From Phreatobacter sp. (GTDB lineage: Bacteria > Pseudomonadota > Alphaproteobacteria > Rhizobiales > Phreatobacteraceae), in the NCBI RefSeq assembly GCF_027532945.1, contig NZ_JAPZTZ010000014.1:124001-188000 (forward strand): a stretch of DNA of 64,000 nucleotides, in the 5' to 3' direction. Positions 14,570 through 24,737 of the stretch are shown piece by piece; within the stretch, counting starts at the first letter, position 1, and each line of letters starts with the position of its first letter. The notes beneath the pieces were generated by a model. The model was not told where the DNA came from and ran no database searches. It saw nothing but the letters and a program-made list of their open reading frames with translations. A program made the translations under genes and the position numbers.

Positions 14570-15850
14570 ATGTCCGACAAGCGCGTCCTCATCGCCGGCG
14601 GTGGCATCGGTGGCCTCGCCACCGCCCTCACCCTGCACCAGATCGGCGTCCCCTTCACGGTCTTCGAGGGCGTGCGCGAGATGCGCCCGCTCGGCGTCGG
14701 CATCAACATCCAGCCCAACGCCGTGCGCGAATTGGGCGACCTCGGCATCGGCGAGGACATGCTGGACCAGGTCGGCGTGCCCGCGCGCGAATGGGCCCTC
14801 GTCGGCCTCAACGGCAACGACATCTATGCCGAGCCGCGCGGCCGCCTCGCCGGCTATAACTGGCCGCAATATGCCGTCCATCGCGGCCGTTTCCACGTCA
14901 TGCTCTACGAGACCCTCGTCGACCGCGCCGGAGCGGACGCCGTGCGCCTCGGCTGCCGCATCACTGGCTACCGCAAGGAGGCCGACGGCGTCGTCGCCCT
15001 GGTCGAGACCGCTGACGGCGCGCGCTTCGAGGAGCGTGGCGCCCTGCTGATCGGCGCCGATGGCATCCATTCGGCTGTTCGCGCGCAGATGCATCCCGGC
15101 CAGCCGCCGATCCACTGGGGCGGCGCCCTCATGTGGCGCGGCACGAGCCTCGCCAGGCCCATTCGCACCGGAGCGTCCTTCATCGGCCTCGGCACCCACC
15201 GGCATCGCATGGTGATCTATCCGATCTCCCATCCCGATCCCGAAACCGGCCTCGCCATGATCAACTGGATTGCCGAGGTGGTGGTCGATGCCGGCGAGGG
15301 CTGGAAGCAGCGCGGCTGGTTCCGCGAAGTCGGCATCGACGACTTCATCCACCATTTCGAGGACTGGCGCTGGCCCTGGCTCGACGTACCGGCCCTCATC
15401 CGCGGCTCGGACGGCGCTTACGAGAACCCGATGATCGACCGCGACCCGGTGCCGACCTGGCAGGATGGGCCGGTGGGGCTTCTCGGCGACGCGGCCCACG
15501 CCATGTATCCGACCGGTTCCAACGGGGCGAGCCAGGCGATCATGGACGCGCGCATCCTCGGTGCCTCGCTCCTCGCTGAAGGGCTCACACCGGCGGCCCT
15601 CGCCGCCTACGATGCGCGGCTCTGCGGGCCGGTCTCCCAGCTCGTGCTGCGCAACCGCGGCGCCGGGCCCTTCGGCCTGCTGAACCTCGTGGACGAGCGC
15701 TGCGGCGGCACCTTCGACGACATCGACGCGGTCATCCCCGCGGAGGAGCGCACTGCCTTCATGGCCGGCTACAAGGCGGCCGCCGGCTTTGCCATCAACC
15801 AGCTGAACGAAGCGCCGCCGACGATCGCTCCCGGCGCCCGGATCGGCTGA
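14570..15850 (+). CDS. FAD-dependent monooxygenase / flavin-dependent oxidoreductase
   Basis: The 426-residue protein is a class-A flavoprotein hydroxylase. The N-terminal Rossmann motif is VLIAGGGIGGLATALTL, the DG motif is LLIGADGIHSAVRAQM (near residue 160), and the GDAAHAMYPTGSNGASQAI motif binds the flavin ribityl (near 305). It resembles PhzS- and salicylate-hydroxylase-type enzymes that hydroxylate aromatic rings using NAD(P)H. The substrate is not predictable. It sits just outside the photosynthesis cluster and converges on pufC across a terminator, so it is not part of the puf operon. Confidence 0.88.
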   Translation: MSDKRVLIAGGGIGGLATALTLHQIGVPFTVFEGVREMRPLGVGINIQPNAVRELGDLGIGEDMLDQVGVPAREWALVGLNGNDIYAEPRGRLAGYNWPQYAVHRGRFHVMLYETLVDRAGADAVRLGCRITGYRKEADGVVALVETADGARFEERGALLIGADGIHSAVRAQMHPGQPPIHWGGALMWRGTSLARPIRTGASFIGLGTHRHRMVIYPISHPDPETGLAMINWIAEVVVDAGEGWKQRGWFREVGIDDFIHHFEDWRWPWLDVPALIRGSDGAYENPMIDRDPVPTWQDGPVGLLGDAAHAMYPTGSNGASQAIMDARILGASLLAEGLTPAALAAYDARLCGPVSQLVLRNRGAGPFGLLNLVDERCGGTFDDIDAVIPAEERTAFMAGYKAAAGFAINQLNEAPPTIAPGARIG

Positions 15851-15880
15851 CGGCCGGCCGCACCCCCCGTCACAACAAAA

Positions 15881-15909
15881 GGGCGCCGGAGCGGTGAGCT
15901 CCGACGCCC
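15881..15909. terminator. Bidirectional terminator at the left edge of the photosynthesis cluster
   Basis: GGGCGCCGGAGC and GCTCCGACGCCC pair with one mismatch around a 5-base loop. The AAAA before and CAT after give weak tails. It lies between the convergent monooxygenase gene and pufC and marks the cluster boundary. Confidence 0.65.
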
Positions 15910-15942
15910 TCATGCATTGCGGCGCAGCCGCGATCCCCCGCC

Positions 15943-16962
15943 TTATGGCGCGGGACGCACGGCCCCGAGTTCCGGATAGTGCTCCAGCATCGGCGCGCCG
16001 TTCATCGGCTTCGGCTGCTGCTGGTGGCAGGTGGTGCAGAACACCTTGGCGTTGTCGCCCTCCGGCCCGAGCCGCTCCGGCGGCTGGATCGGCAGCAACG
16101 GCGCGATGTGATTGATGTTGATGTCCCGCACCATACGGATGCCGTGATAGGCGGTGGCGCGCTGCGGCGGACTGCTCGACCACGATCCGAAATTGTTCGA
16201 GTTGTGGCAGAAGGTGCAGTTGACGCCGAGGCCCTCCGACATGTGGATCATCAGGCCATAGGTGCGCTCCGTGTCCTGGATGGTCCGCGTATTGCCCGCG
16301 GGCAGGACGGTGGTGCTGACCGCGCGGATCTGACCGGTATAGGCGAGCAGTTCCGTGAATGGATCGGTCGGCAGCGAGGTGAGGCCAACCAGCCGTCCGG
16401 CGACGTTCTGGCCCTGCCGGCTTGCCGTCGTGCCACCAGCCCCCATCGGCCCGCTATCCTGCTTGAACGTGTATTGCGGCTGCGGCTGACCGCGATGGCA
16501 CGTGTAGCAGGTGACGCCGGTCTGGCCGACATGCGACGACCAGGTCGTGTTCAGCGAGCGCGTCATGATGAGCATCTGGCGCGCCACGCGGTACTGGTAC
16601 TTCGACTCGTCCGCCATGTTCTCGAGATTGTGGCAATAGCCGCAGCTCGCTTCCTGCGGGGCCACCCACTCGGTCATGGAGGCCATGACCCGCAGGAACT
16701 CGGTCTCGCTGAGGTCACCGAGGACCTTGACGTTCTGGTAGATCGTCGAGACCCGCGGGCCCGTCGGATCGCCGGGAGGCTGGACCTCCGGCGGCTGGTT
16801 CGCCGCCTCGCGCGCTTCCAGCGTGCGGGGATTGGCGACATTACCCATGGACTGGCCACGATAGCCCCGCTGGTCGGTAGCGGGAGGCGGAGCCTCGCAG
16901 CCGGCGATGAATAGCGTCGCGCCGAGGAGAAGGGCCGTCAGGCAGGTGCGTGCGGAGTTCAT
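15943..16962 (-). CDS. pufC: Reaction-centre tetraheme cytochrome c subunit PufC
   Basis: The 339-residue lipoprotein donates electrons to the special pair. Four CxxCH haem sites are present: CGYCH 107-111, CYTCH 152-156, CTFCH 249-253 and CTTCH 309-313. Met-rich helices before three of them (MTEW, MLIM and MIHM) supply axial ligands. A lipobox (FIAGC, Cys22) predicts acylation and periplasmic anchoring. Its ATG overlaps the pufM stop (ATGA), as expected at the end of a pufBALMC operon. No pufX is seen. Confidence 0.97.
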   Translation of the reverse strand: MNSARTCLTALLLGATLFIAGCEAPPPATDQRGYRGQSMGNVANPRTLEAREAANQPPEVQPPGDPTGPRVSTIYQNVKVLGDLSETEFLRVMASMTEWVAPQEASCGYCHNLENMADESKYQYRVARQMLIMTRSLNTTWSSHVGQTGVTCYTCHRGQPQPQYTFKQDSGPMGAGGTTASRQGQNVAGRLVGLTSLPTDPFTELLAYTGQIRAVSTTVLPAGNTRTIQDTERTYGLMIHMSEGLGVNCTFCHNSNNFGSWSSSPPQRATAYHGIRMVRDININHIAPLLPIQPPERLGPEGDNAKVFCTTCHQQQPKPMNGAPMLEHYPELGAVRPAP

Positions 16963-17948
16963 CGCGTCGCTCCCGGCAGGGTCGAGGGATCAATGGCAGG
17001 GGTATAGGGCAGCGACGGATAGCCCGGGGCGAAGTCGTGCTTGACCGCCCAGAGGTACCAGTTGTCCACCACCGTGCCGGTGAGGAGGATGCCGATGCCG
17101 CCGGTCAGCGGCGTCAGCACGGCGAACCACCAGGCCCAGCGATGGATGGATTCCATGGTGGCGTTGAAGCCCATGGTCCAGCGCCAGAACAGGGCGGCGC
17201 GCTCGGAGGCCGTGCCGCGATCGACGATCTGCTCGATCTCGCGCTCGCCGCCGTAGCGGGAGACGGCGAGGATCGTCGCGCCGTGCATGGCGAAGAGCAG
17301 CGCCGACCCGTAGAGGAAGGTGATCGAGAGCGCGTGGAACGGGTTGTAGAAGAGGTTCCCGTAGCGGATCGAAAAGGCCGCGGTCCAGTCGAGGTGCGGG
17401 AAGATACCGAAGGGCACGCCCTCGCTCCAGGACCCCATGAGCAGCGGCCGGATGAAGCCGAGCACGAGGAACAGCCAGATCGCCGCGGCGAAGGCCCAGG
17501 CGACATGGGTGCCCATCCCGAGCGCCCGCGCCCGCCGGTAGGTGCGGATCCACCACAGGATCATCGACAGGGTGAGGAAGAAGCCGGTGAGCAGCCACCA
17601 GCCGCCCTCCGCCAGGGGCGGGATGGACAGGCCGTATTTCGGCGCCGGCGGTTCCAGGGCCAGCCAGAAGAGCTGGCGCACGAACTGCACCGGATCCCAG
17701 TTCACCGAGGCCCACATGTTGAGCCCGATGATCTCGAAGGCGATGATGCCGAACAGCAGCGAGGCGCTGCCGTACCAGCCGAGATAGATCGGGCCGATCT
17801 GCGCGTCGCCGATCTTGCCCAGCCAGTAATTGTGGAAGATCGACGTGCCGCGCTTGTAGATCTGGCTCTCGATCGGCGGCCCGGTATCGTCGGGACCGCG
17901 GACCTGGATGCGGGTGAAGATGTTCTGATAGTCGATGGCGAAGCTCAC
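16959..17948 (-). CDS. pufM: Photosynthetic reaction centre M subunit
   Basis: PufM is 329 residues with five transmembrane helices. The helix-D segment contains [20 protein letters not shown], which holds a bacteriochlorophyll ligand and an iron ligand, and [11 protein letters not shown] supplies another His for the non-haem iron. It pairs with PufL around the special pair and quinones. pufM follows pufL by 10 bp and overlaps pufC by four. The C-terminus is of typical length. Confidence 0.98.
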   Translation of the reverse strand: MSFAIDYQNIFTRIQVRGPDDTGPPIESQIYKRGTSIFHNYWLGKIGDAQIGPIYLGWYGSASLLFGIIAFEIIGLNMWASVNWDPVQFVRQLFWLALEPPAPKYGLSIPPLAEGGWWLLTGFFLTLSMILWWIRTYRRARALGMGTHVAWAFAAAIWLFLVLGFIRPLLMGSWSEGVPFGIFPHLDWTAAFSIRYGNLFYNPFHALSITFLYGSALLFAMHGATILAVSRYGGEREIEQIVDRGTASERAALFWRWTMGFNATMESIHRWAWWFAVLTPLTGGIGILLTGTVVDNWYLWAVKHDFAPGYPSLPYTPAIDPSTLPGATR

Positions 17949-17958
17949 GACATCCTCC

Positions 17959-18783
17959 TCAACGCCAGATCGGCAGTTCGAGCCACCAGTTCCACCACTC
18001 GGGCCAGCCGAGGGTCCAGAAGGGCCCGGAGATCACGATGCAGACCGCGCTCCAGAACACCGCGGCGAGCGCCAGGAACAGCCCGAGCCGATGGATGCCG
18101 ATGGTGCCGACCGAGTAGCCGATCGTGTCGCGGAAGAAGGCGTTCTCGTGCTCCGGCGTCTTCACCGGCTCGCCCTTGGGCGGGTTGGTGGCCGACAGCA
18201 CGAGCGCCCCGTGGAGGGACAGCGCCAGCGTCGTCGTGAAGAAGAAGGTCACGGCGATCATGTGCGCGGGATTGTAGTGGAAGTGCAGGTACTGGTAGCC
18301 GACGTTCGACACCCAATCGAGGTGGCTGAAGATCCCGTAGGGGAAGGCGTGCCCCCAGGCGCCCATCAGGACGGGGCGGATCACCTGCAGCGTCACATAG
18401 GCGAAGATCGCCATCGAGAAGGCCACCGGCACGTGCAGGCCCATGCCGAGTTTGCGCGAGATCTCGACCTCGCGCATCGCCCAGGACCCGAAGGCTCCGA
18501 TGGCGCAGATGGTGATGATCTGCCACAGGCCGCCTTCCGCCAGCGGTGCGAGGCCGAGGCCGTATTTCAGGTCCGGCGGGGCGATGTTGATGCGCCAGAC
18601 GTTCCAGGTGTCGCCGAGGGCCGCGCCCCACAGGATCAGGCCGACGCCGAGCAGCGAGAAGAAAAAGGTGGTGACCCCGAAAAAGCCGACCCAGAAGGGT
18701 CCGACCCAGAAGTCGAAGAGATCGCCCCCGACCAGCGTGCCGCCGCGCACGCGATATTTGGCTTCGAAGCTCAGCATGGCCAT
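17959..18783 (-). CDS. pufL: Photosynthetic reaction centre L subunit
   Basis: The 274-residue protein starts [20 protein letters not shown] at ATG 18783, the canonical L-subunit start. An AGAGGAG ribosome binding site lies just upstream; an earlier in-frame ATG (18813) is rejected because it precedes this conserved start. Five membrane helices and the [20 protein letters not shown] segment carry the pigment and iron ligands. The gene is separated from pufA by about 105 bp containing a stem-loop. Confidence 0.98.
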   Translation of the reverse strand: MAMLSFEAKYRVRGGTLVGGDLFDFWVGPFWVGFFGVTTFFFSLLGVGLILWGAALGDTWNVWRINIAPPDLKYGLGLAPLAEGGLWQIITICAIGAFGSWAMREVEISRKLGMGLHVPVAFSMAIFAYVTLQVIRPVLMGAWGHAFPYGIFSHLDWVSNVGYQYLHFHYNPAHMIAVTFFFTTTLALSLHGALVLSATNPPKGEPVKTPEHENAFFRDTIGYSVGTIGIHRLGLFLALAAVFWSAVCIVISGPFWTLGWPEWWNWWLELPIWR

Positions 18784-18826
18784 GGTCGGCTCCTCTAGGC
18801 AGTGCATGCGCATGCGATGGAGTTGA

Positions 18827-18878
18827 CCGGGGCCACCGGAAGCGTCGCGCGGATGCGCTCCGCTGCTGGTGTCCCCGG
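18827..18878 (-). other. Intercistronic stem-loop between pufA and pufL
   Basis: CCGGGG-C-CACC (18827-18837) pairs with GGTG-T-CCCCGG (18868-18878) with a single mismatch; the 30-base interior can fold further. In Rhodobacter, hairpins between pufBA and pufLM slow 3' decay and raise the LH1 to reaction-centre ratio. Here the same position and strength suggest the same role; that is inference. Confidence 0.65.
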
Positions 18879-18888
18879 GTCTTTCGCG

Positions 18889-19107
18889 TCAGGCGCCCGT
18901 GATGGTGATCGTCGTGCCGGCGACCGTGACGGTCGGGACCGAGATCACGTCGGCACGGGGCGCAGGGCGGGCGCGAGGGCCTTCGATCCAGTTGAAGCGA
19001 TCGGTGCTGAGCAGGATGAAATGGATCAGCAGAGCGAGCGCGAACAGGAACGTGGCCATAGCGACGAGGACCCGCCTGGGGTCGAAGATGAGCCAGAGTT
19101 TCCACAT
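18889..19107 (-). CDS. pufA: Light-harvesting complex 1 alpha subunit
   Basis: The 72-residue polypeptide begins [20 protein letters not shown] and has the single helix with [16 protein letters not shown], where the His ligates bacteriochlorophyll. The C-terminal tail (about 25 residues after ERFNW-like site) is longer than minimal LH1 alpha chains. ATG 19107 is 14 bp after the pufB stop. The conserved start and helix make the call firm. Confidence 0.97.
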   Translation of the reverse strand: MWKLWLIFDPRRVLVAMATFLFALALLIHFILLSTDRFNWIEGPRARPAPRADVISVPTVTVAGTTITITGA

Positions 19108-19121
19108 GAGATCTTCTCCCG

Positions 19122-19334
19122 TCAGCCAATGAGCGTCTGAGCCACGACCGTGGCGCCGTCGATCATCGACTGCGCGTAGCCGCGGGGTCCGGGGAACCAG
19201 GGCCGCCACTGCCACGCCAGGAAATGGGCGATGACCGCGACGACCGTGAATCCGACGAAACCCTGGATGAAGTACTTGTGGAACTCCTGAGCTTCCTCCT
19301 CGGTGAGGCCCGAAAGGGACTCTTTGTCAGCCAT
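19122..19334 (-). CDS. pufB: Light-harvesting complex 1 beta subunit
   Basis: The 70-residue protein has the LH beta signature: [20 protein letters not shown], then the helix [19 protein letters not shown], in which the His of AHFLAW ligates bacteriochlorophyll. A C-terminal extension of about 20 residues ([19 protein letters not shown]) is longer than the standard LH1 beta. It opens the light-harvesting block; pufA follows after 14 bp. About 118 bp upstream separates it from the pufQ-like gene. Confidence 0.97.
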   Translation of the reverse strand: MADKESLSGLTEEEAQEFHKYFIQGFVGFTVVAVIAHFLAWQWRPWFPGPRGYAQSMIDGATVVAQTLIG

Positions 19335-19399
19335 GATGGACTACTCCTCGTTTCGGCCCGAAGGCCGTCGCCGAGCCTTTCGGCACGGCAGGGTCGCCA

Positions 19400-19415
19400 G
19401 GGGGCTGACGCCCCC
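19400..19415. other. Perfect hairpin between the pufQ-like gene and pufB
   Basis: GGGGGC-TGAC-GCCCCC is a perfect 6-bp stem with a 4-base loop, 66 bp before pufB. It may be a processing or stabilising element in the long bchZ-pufB transcript, or a partial terminator upstream of a pufB-specific promoter. No T run follows. Confidence 0.4.
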
Positions 19416-19452
19416 CGGCCATTCGCCCGGTCACCCGGACGAGACGGACCGT

Positions 19453-19668
19453 TCAGCCCATGAAGGCGAACGGAATGGCGGATGCCGCGGCCGCACGGGC
19501 CTCGGCGAAGAGGGACAGGCTCTCGGGGGAAGCGGTCTGGCCGCGCAGCCGGGCGAGGGCGGCAAGGCCCAGGAAGAACGGGAACGAGGCCAGCATCAGC
19601 AGCCGGAATTCGATCCGGTCCATGCGGCGCGACCGCGAGTGGGCGGGCATGCGGGCGGCGTGATCCAT
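19453..19668 (-). CDS. PufQ-like small membrane protein
   Basis: A 71-residue protein starts at ATG 19668 behind GGGAGA. It has a basic N-terminus (MPAHSRSRRMDRIEF) and one clear hydrophobic stretch (FRLLMLASFPFFLGLAALARL). It lies between bchZ and pufB, exactly the place of pufQ in Rhodobacter, whose product is a similarly small one-helix protein linked to bacteriochlorophyll supply. Residue-level identity to known PufQ is low, so I call it PufQ-like by position, size and architecture. An upstream ATG at 19719 is less likely. Confidence 0.6.
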   Translation of the reverse strand: MDHAARMPAHSRSRRMDRIEFRLLMLASFPFFLGLAALARLRGQTASPESLSLFAEARAAAASAIPFAFMG

Positions 19669-19754
19669 GGCTTGTCTCCCTGCCGGTCGCGTGATGCGAC
19701 CTTGTCGATGGGGATGCACTGCAAGCGAAAGGCGCCCGGGGGCACCGGACGAGA

Positions 19755-21200
19755 TCAGTTGGGCGGGCGGCCGAGCTGGCCGACAGCACGCGTGACGGAA
19801 TCGGGGCGGACGACGCCGGAGCCGGCGGCGCGGGCCTCGCGCTCGGCGGTGTCACGCAGGCGCTTGGCGGCGGAGATGCGCACGAGCACCGGATGGGTCT
19901 CGACGACCGCATCGAGCATGGCGCGGGCCTCTTCGCTCCAGGGCAGGTCGTCATCGAGCCGCGAGGGCGTCGCCTCGATGCGATCCATGTCGCTGCCGAG
20001 CGGCAGGATGTGGAAGAGCGCATCGAACAGCGCGTTGCAGACCTCCTGGAGGAGGTAGGTCGCGCCCGCATAGCCCATGAAGGGCGTGCCGGTGTGGCGG
20101 CGGATGATGGCCCCCGGAAAGGAGGCGGGAATGAACACCGCCCGCGCCCCGCAATCGGCGAGATACATGCGCTCGTTGAAGCTGCCGAAGAGGATGAGCG
20201 GCGTGCGATCGCGGATCGCCTGGCGCACCGCCTCGTTGTCCGGCTTCACGCCGGCGCGGCGGGAGACGGCGAAGTGGCAGGGCAGGCCGAGTTCCTCGGA
20301 GAGGAAATGCTTGAGGCCCCGCGCATAGGTGTCGGTGGCGACGACGCCGTAGCTCGCGGTGCCCAGGAAGTCCTGCGTCACCGAGCGCCAGAGATCCCAG
20401 AGCGGCTTGATCGTCGTGTGCTTCTCGCGCGCGATGAAGGGCTGCGGGTCGACACCGGCGAGCTCGCCGAGCTTCTCGAGGAAGGCGGTGGTTGAGTGCA
20501 GGCCGATCGGCGCCTGGAGATAGGGCCGCTCCAGCCGCTCGCAGAGCAGGCGCCCGAACTCGCGGTAGAGGCAGATATTGACGTCCGCATCGGCGAGCTT
20601 GGCCACGTCCTGGAGGTGGCTGCCGAGCGGGAACTCCATGTTCACCTCGCAGCCGATCCCCTCGACGAGGCGGCGGATCTCGGCGAGGTCCGAGGGCATG
20701 TTGAACGTGCCGTAGGCCGGCCCGATGATGTTGACGCGCGGCTTGGCGCCCGCCTCGCGGCGACGCTCCGGCACTTTGCGCGGGCCGAACTCGGTCCACA
20801 GCCAGGACAGCGCGCGGTCGGCGCTCTGCCACTGGTCCTCGTCGATGGTGCGCGGCAGGAAACGCTTGATGGCCGTGCCTTCCGGCGTCACGCCGCCGCC
20901 GATCATCTCGGCGATGGAGCCGGTGACGACCACCGACGGCAGGTCGGGATCGAGGGCGCGGTGGGCACGGCGCATGGCCTGCTCCGTCCCCTTCTGGCCG
21001 AGTTCTTCCTCGGCAAGGCCGGTGACGACGATCGGCAGCTCGTGGGGCGGCAGCGCATCGGTGTAGTGGAGGACGGAGGTGACGGGGAGGTTCTCGCAGC
21101 CCACCGGGCCGTCGATCACCACCTGCAGGCCCTTGATCGCGGTGAAGACATAGACCGCGCCCCAGTAGCCCCCTGCCCTGTCATGATCGAGGACCAGCAT
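19755..21200 (-). CDS. bchZ: Chlorophyllide a reductase subunit Z
   Basis: BchZ (481 residues) and BchY form the catalytic heterotetramer of chlorophyllide a oxidoreductase, which reduces ring B with electrons from BchX. The [20 protein letters not shown] cysteine block and the [20 protein letters not shown] region fit the nitrogenase-like NifK/BchB superfamily. The C-terminal tail after [14 protein letters not shown] resembles BchB. The start (ATG 21200) shares a base with the bchY stop. It is followed by the pufQ-like gene. Confidence 0.97.
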   Translation of the reverse strand: MLVLDHDRAGGYWGAVYVFTAIKGLQVVIDGPVGCENLPVTSVLHYTDALPPHELPIVVTGLAEEELGQKGTEQAMRRAHRALDPDLPSVVVTGSIAEMIGGGVTPEGTAIKRFLPRTIDEDQWQSADRALSWLWTEFGPRKVPERRREAGAKPRVNIIGPAYGTFNMPSDLAEIRRLVEGIGCEVNMEFPLGSHLQDVAKLADADVNICLYREFGRLLCERLERPYLQAPIGLHSTTAFLEKLGELAGVDPQPFIAREKHTTIKPLWDLWRSVTQDFLGTASYGVVATDTYARGLKHFLSEELGLPCHFAVSRRAGVKPDNEAVRQAIRDRTPLILFGSFNERMYLADCGARAVFIPASFPGAIIRRHTGTPFMGYAGATYLLQEVCNALFDALFHILPLGSDMDRIEATPSRLDDDLPWSEEARAMLDAVVETHPVLVRISAAKRLRDTAEREARAAGSGVVRPDSVTRAVGQLGRPPN

Positions 21201-22747
21201 CAGAGCATCTCCTCGGCTTTGCGCTTCTTGGCGAGCGCATCGAGCTGGCGGCGATACTTGGCGCGGAAATCCGGCCGCGGATCGGGCGTTTTGGACCAGA
21301 CACCCGCCGTATCGCCGGAGCCGACGCCCTCGAAGAAGTCCTTCATCCGGTCGAAGCGCGGCTTGTTGCCGAGCGCCGCGTTAACGACGGTGGCGAGCGA
21401 ACCGGCTCCGGCAAGGCCGAAGAGCGGCCGCGCCGAGATCAGGTTGGTGAAGTAGAGGGCGGGAATGGCCCGCTCCTTGGCCTTCTGCACCACCGGCGTC
21501 GTGCCGATGGCGAGGTCCGGCTGGTGCTCGTCGAGCGCCTCGAGATCCTGCTCCAGCGAGGCGCGGTAGCGCACCGTGACGCCGCGAGCCTCCAGCCAGG
21601 CGCGATCCGGCTCGGACCAGGGCGTCTGCGGGCAGGCCGTGCCGACATAGCGCAGGTCCGCGCCGCTCTCGACGAGCAGCCGGCCGACGAGCAGCTCCGA
21701 GCCCTCATAGCCCGACAGGGTGATGCGGCCGGAGATGCGGGCCCGCTCCAGCGCCGCGCCGATCAGCGGCAGGGCGCGGTTCTGCGCCTCGGCGATGCGC
21801 TCCGGCGCAACACCCGCGGCCTTGCCGATGGCGGCGAGCCAGTCGGCCGTGCCGTCGCGGCCCACTGGTGCGGAGGCGACGACGGGACGGCCGGCCGCCT
21901 CGAACTCGCGGATGCTCGCGGTATAGAAGGGATGGATGGCGGCGACCGCCACGCAATCCAGCGCCGCATAGAGCTCGCGCCATTCGCGGGTCGGAACGCT
22001 GGGACCGGCGGCAAGCCCCATCGGCTCCAGCAGCGCGCCGATGCCCATGGGATCGGCGGGGAACATCTCCCCGAGCAGGGTGACGGTCGGCCGCTGGTTG
22101 GCGCGGGTGATCCGCGGCGCCTGGACGGGGCCCTTCTCGGCCTCGCCGCGGGCATAGCGCAGCATGGCGCCGGCGAGCACGTCCTTGGCTTCCGCGTGGG
22201 TCGGCACGCCGAAGCCCGGCACGTCGATGCCGATGACGCGCACCCCGTTGATCTGCTTCGGCAGGAGCTTCAGCGGCACGCCGGAGGCGGTGGGGACGCA
22301 CAGATTGATGATGACGATGGCGTCATAGAGCGCCGGATCGGCAAGATCGTGGACGGAGTCGCGGATGTCCTCGAACAGCTTGCCGGTGACCAGCGATTCC
22401 GAGTTGAACGGCACATAGCCGACGGTCCGCCGCGCGCCGTAGAAGTGCGAGGTGAAGGTGAGGCCATAGACGCAGCAGGCCGAGCCAGAGAGCACGGTGG
22501 CAGTGCGCCGCATCCTCAAGCCCACGCGCAGCGAGCCGAAGGCAGGGCACATGCTCTGCGGCTGGTCATGCGGCCCCTTGGGATAGTCGGCCGCATACTG
22601 GTCCAGCACCTCGCTCTTGCCGGCGGCGCGCGCCGCCTCCTCCATTTGCGCCTTGCCGCCATGGCAGCCGGCCTCCGACGCCTCGGGAGGCATCGGCTTG
22701 GCGGCGGCCGAGAGGGGCTTGGCGAGGGTGTCGAGGAGGCGCGCCAT
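21200..22747 (-). CDS. bchY: Chlorophyllide a reductase subunit Y
   Basis: The 515-residue BchY is the partner of Bch[21 protein letters not shown] and [20 protein letters not shown] contain the cysteines for the shared iron-sulfur cluster; later blocks such as [19 protein letters not shown] match the family. The start [13 protein letters not shown] at ATG 22747 lies 2 bp after the bchX stop. The open frame extends another 71 codons upstream inside bchX, but that extension is only a shadow of bchX. The operon order bchCXYZ is conserved. Confidence 0.96.
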   Translation of the reverse strand: MARLLDTLAKPLSAAAKPMPPEASEAGCHGGKAQMEEAARAAGKSEVLDQYAADYPKGPHDQPQSMCPAFGSLRVGLRMRRTATVLSGSACCVYGLTFTSHFYGARRTVGYVPFNSESLVTGKLFEDIRDSVHDLADPALYDAIVIINLCVPTASGVPLKLLPKQINGVRVIGIDVPGFGVPTHAEAKDVLAGAMLRYARGEAEKGPVQAPRITRANQRPTVTLLGEMFPADPMGIGALLEPMGLAAGPSVPTREWRELYAALDCVAVAAIHPFYTASIREFEAAGRPVVASAPVGRDGTADWLAAIGKAAGVAPERIAEAQNRALPLIGAALERARISGRITLSGYEGSELLVGRLLVESGADLRYVGTACPQTPWSEPDRAWLEARGVTVRYRASLEQDLEALDEHQPDLAIGTTPVVQKAKERAIPALYFTNLISARPLFGLAGAGSLATVVNAALGNKPRFDRMKDFFEGVGSGDTAGVWSKTPDPRPDFRAKYRRQLDALAKKRKAEEML

Positions 22748-22749
22748 CG

Positions 22750-23760
22750 TCACACCGTGTCGTAGATGATTTCGAGGGAGGGCTGCTGCGCCAGCACGCC
22801 GCCGCGCAGATCCACCTGGCTCGCCGGCTGCAGCACCACGCCGCGGCCGACCGCATCGCCCTTGAACAGGCCAAGGAGGGCGTCCTGGTTCAGCGGTTTC
22901 GGCCGCACCGGCGGCGCACCCGCGACGTTCTGCGCGAGCTCGGCGAAGAGCGCGGCCCACTGGCTATCGGGATGGCCGACGATCTCGTAATTGGCGCTCT
23001 TGCGCCTCAGGTCGTCGTCCTGCGGGATGGCCGCGAGGATGGGGATGCCGGCTTCCGCCGCGAAGGCCGAGGCCTCGCCGGTGCCGTCATCCTTGTTGAT
23101 GACCATGCCGGCGACGCCGACATTGCCGCCGAGCTTGCGGAAATATTCGACCGCCGAGCAGACATTGTTGGCGACATAGAGCGACTGGAGGTCGTTCGAG
23201 CCGACGACGATGACCTTCTGGCACATGTCGCGGGCGATCGGCAGGCCGAAGCCGCCGCACACCACGTCGCCGAGGAAGTCGAGCAGGACATAGTCGAAGT
23301 CCCACTCGTGGAAGCCGAGCTTCTCGAGAAGCTCGAAGCCGTGGATGATGCCGCGTCCGCCGCAGCCGCGGCCGACCTCGGGCCCGCCGAGCTCCATGGC
23401 GAAGACGCCATCGCGCTTGAAGCAGACATCCTCGATGCGCACCTCCTCGCCGGCGAGCTTCTTCTTCGACGAGGTCTCGATGATGGTGGGGCAGGCCCGG
23501 CCGCCGAAGAGCAGCGAGGTCGTGTCGCTCTTGGGATCGCAGCCGATGAGCAGGACGCGCTGGCCCTGCTGCGCCATCATGTAGGAGAGGTTGGCGAGCG
23601 TGAAGCTCTTGCCGATGCCGCCCTTGCCGTAGATGGCGATGACCTGGGTCTGGCGGGTGCCGGGAGCGGCGGCCGTGTCCTCGGCCTCGCGGATCATGGC
23701 ATCCAGCGCGGGGCCGGTCGTGGCAGCGTTCGGCTCGAGAGCCGTGAGCGGCGCGTTCAT
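22750..23760 (-). CDS. bchX: Chlorophyllide a reductase iron protein BchX
   Basis: BchX (336 residues) is the NifH-like ATP-hydrolysing electron donor to BchYZ. The P-loop [20 protein letters not shown] starts near residue 42; the cluster cysteines are in EVGRGCGGRGIIHGF and [13 protein letters not shown]. Compared with BchL it has the expected longer N-terminus. Its ATG overlaps the bchC stop by four bases. Confidence 0.97.
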   Translation of the reverse strand: MNAPLTALEPNAATTGPALDAMIREAEDTAAAPGTRQTQVIAIYGKGGIGKSFTLANLSYMMAQQGQRVLLIGCDPKSDTTSLLFGGRACPTIIETSSKKKLAGEEVRIEDVCFKRDGVFAMELGGPEVGRGCGGRGIIHGFELLEKLGFHEWDFDYVLLDFLGDVVCGGFGLPIARDMCQKVIVVGSNDLQSLYVANNVCSAVEYFRKLGGNVGVAGMVINKDDGTGEASAFAAEAGIPILAAIPQDDDLRRKSANYEIVGHPDSQWAALFAELAQNVAGAPPVRPKPLNQDALLGLFKGDAVGRGVVLQPASQVDLRGGVLAQQPSLEIIYDTV

Positions 23761-24692
23761 GCGGAAGCCCTCCAGGTGATCAATGCCTTGACGCAGTCGG
23801 GGTCTTCGAAGGCCGTGCGATAGGCCTCCGCTGCGGCAGGCGGGGGAAAACGGTGAGTGACGAGGCCGTCGAGGCTGAGCCGCCCGGAGCGCACCAGGGT
23901 GAGGGCGCGATCCACGTCCTCGGGCCGGAACTCCGCGGCGATGCGGATCATCGCCTCGCGCATGAAGGCGGGCGGGAAGGTGAAGGCCAGCGGCTGCTCG
24001 TAGAAGCCGGCAAGGACGATGGCGCCGCCCCGCCTCAGCCGGGCGATCAGCGTATCGAGGAGCCCCGCATCGCCGCTGGCATCCATGATGATGCCGCGGT
24101 CGCCCGAGGCGTCCTCGGACGGATCGACGACGGCATAGCCGGTGGCGCCGGTGCGGCGCTCGGCACGCGTTTCCCAGACGGTCGGCGCAGGCGCGCCCTC
24201 GGCCAGGGTGACGCGGGCGATGAGCCGGCCAAGCACGCCGTGTCCGACAATGAGCTCGGGCAGGCCGCCGATGCGGATGGCATGGCAGGCGGTGGCTGCG
24301 AGCGCGAGCAGGATGGCCTGCTCGCCCAATTCCGGATCGACGGGTGTGACGCGGTCAGCCGCCGCGACGAGCCGTTGGGCTGCGCCGCCGAACAGGCCGC
24401 GCACGCTCTTGAAGCCGCGCGAGCCCGGAACGAAGACGCGCTCGCCGATGCGATGGCGGGCGCTGGCGCCGGCATCGACGATCTCGCCGACGGTCTCGTA
24501 GCCGGGCACGAGGGGATAGCCGAGGCCGGGGAACGGCGGCATGCGGCCGGACCACAGGAGCCGCTCGGTGCCGCTGCTGATGCCAGACCAGAGCACATCG
24601 ACGACAACGTCGTTGTCCGAAAGGCCCAAGAGTTCGACGCGGTCGAGATCCAGGCGGTGCGGTTCACGCAGGATGACTGCCAGCGTCTTCAC
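23757..24692 (-). CDS. bchC: Bacteriochlorophyllide 3-hydroxyethyl dehydrogenase BchC
   Basis: BchC (311 residues) oxidises the 3-(1-hydroxyethyl) group to the 3-acetyl group of bacteriochlorophyllide a. It is a medium-chain dehydrogenase-like protein: DVLWSGISSGTERLLWSG and LGYPLVPGYETVGEIVDAG at the front, and VGHGVLGRLIARVTLAEG in the nucleotide-binding region. It heads the bchCXYZ-puf transcript. A TTGACA-N16-TAAGAT promoter overlapped by PpsR half-sites lies 45-85 bp upstream, overlapping the end of crtF. Confidence 0.96.
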   Translation of the reverse strand: MKTLAVILREPHRLDLDRVELLGLSDNDVVVDVLWSGISSGTERLLWSGRMPPFPGLGYPLVPGYETVGEIVDAGASARHRIGERVFVPGSRGFKSVRGLFGGAAQRLVAAADRVTPVDPELGEQAILLALAATACHAIRIGGLPELIVGHGVLGRLIARVTLAEGAPAPTVWETRAERRTGATGYAVVDPSEDASGDRGIIMDASGDAGLLDTLIARLRRGGAIVLAGFYEQPLAFTFPPAFMREAMIRIAAEFRPEDVDRALTLVRSGRLSLDGLVTHRFPPPAAAEAYRTAFEDPDCVKALITWRASA

Positions 24693-24737
24693 GTTCGACC
24701 TCCAGGGCCGTGCCCGCCTAAAGACTGGGCATAAGTC

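Noticed and set aside
21200-22960. Longer bchY start 71 codons upstream
   Set aside because: The extra sequence lies inside bchX in another frame; the conserved BchY start follows the bchX stop.
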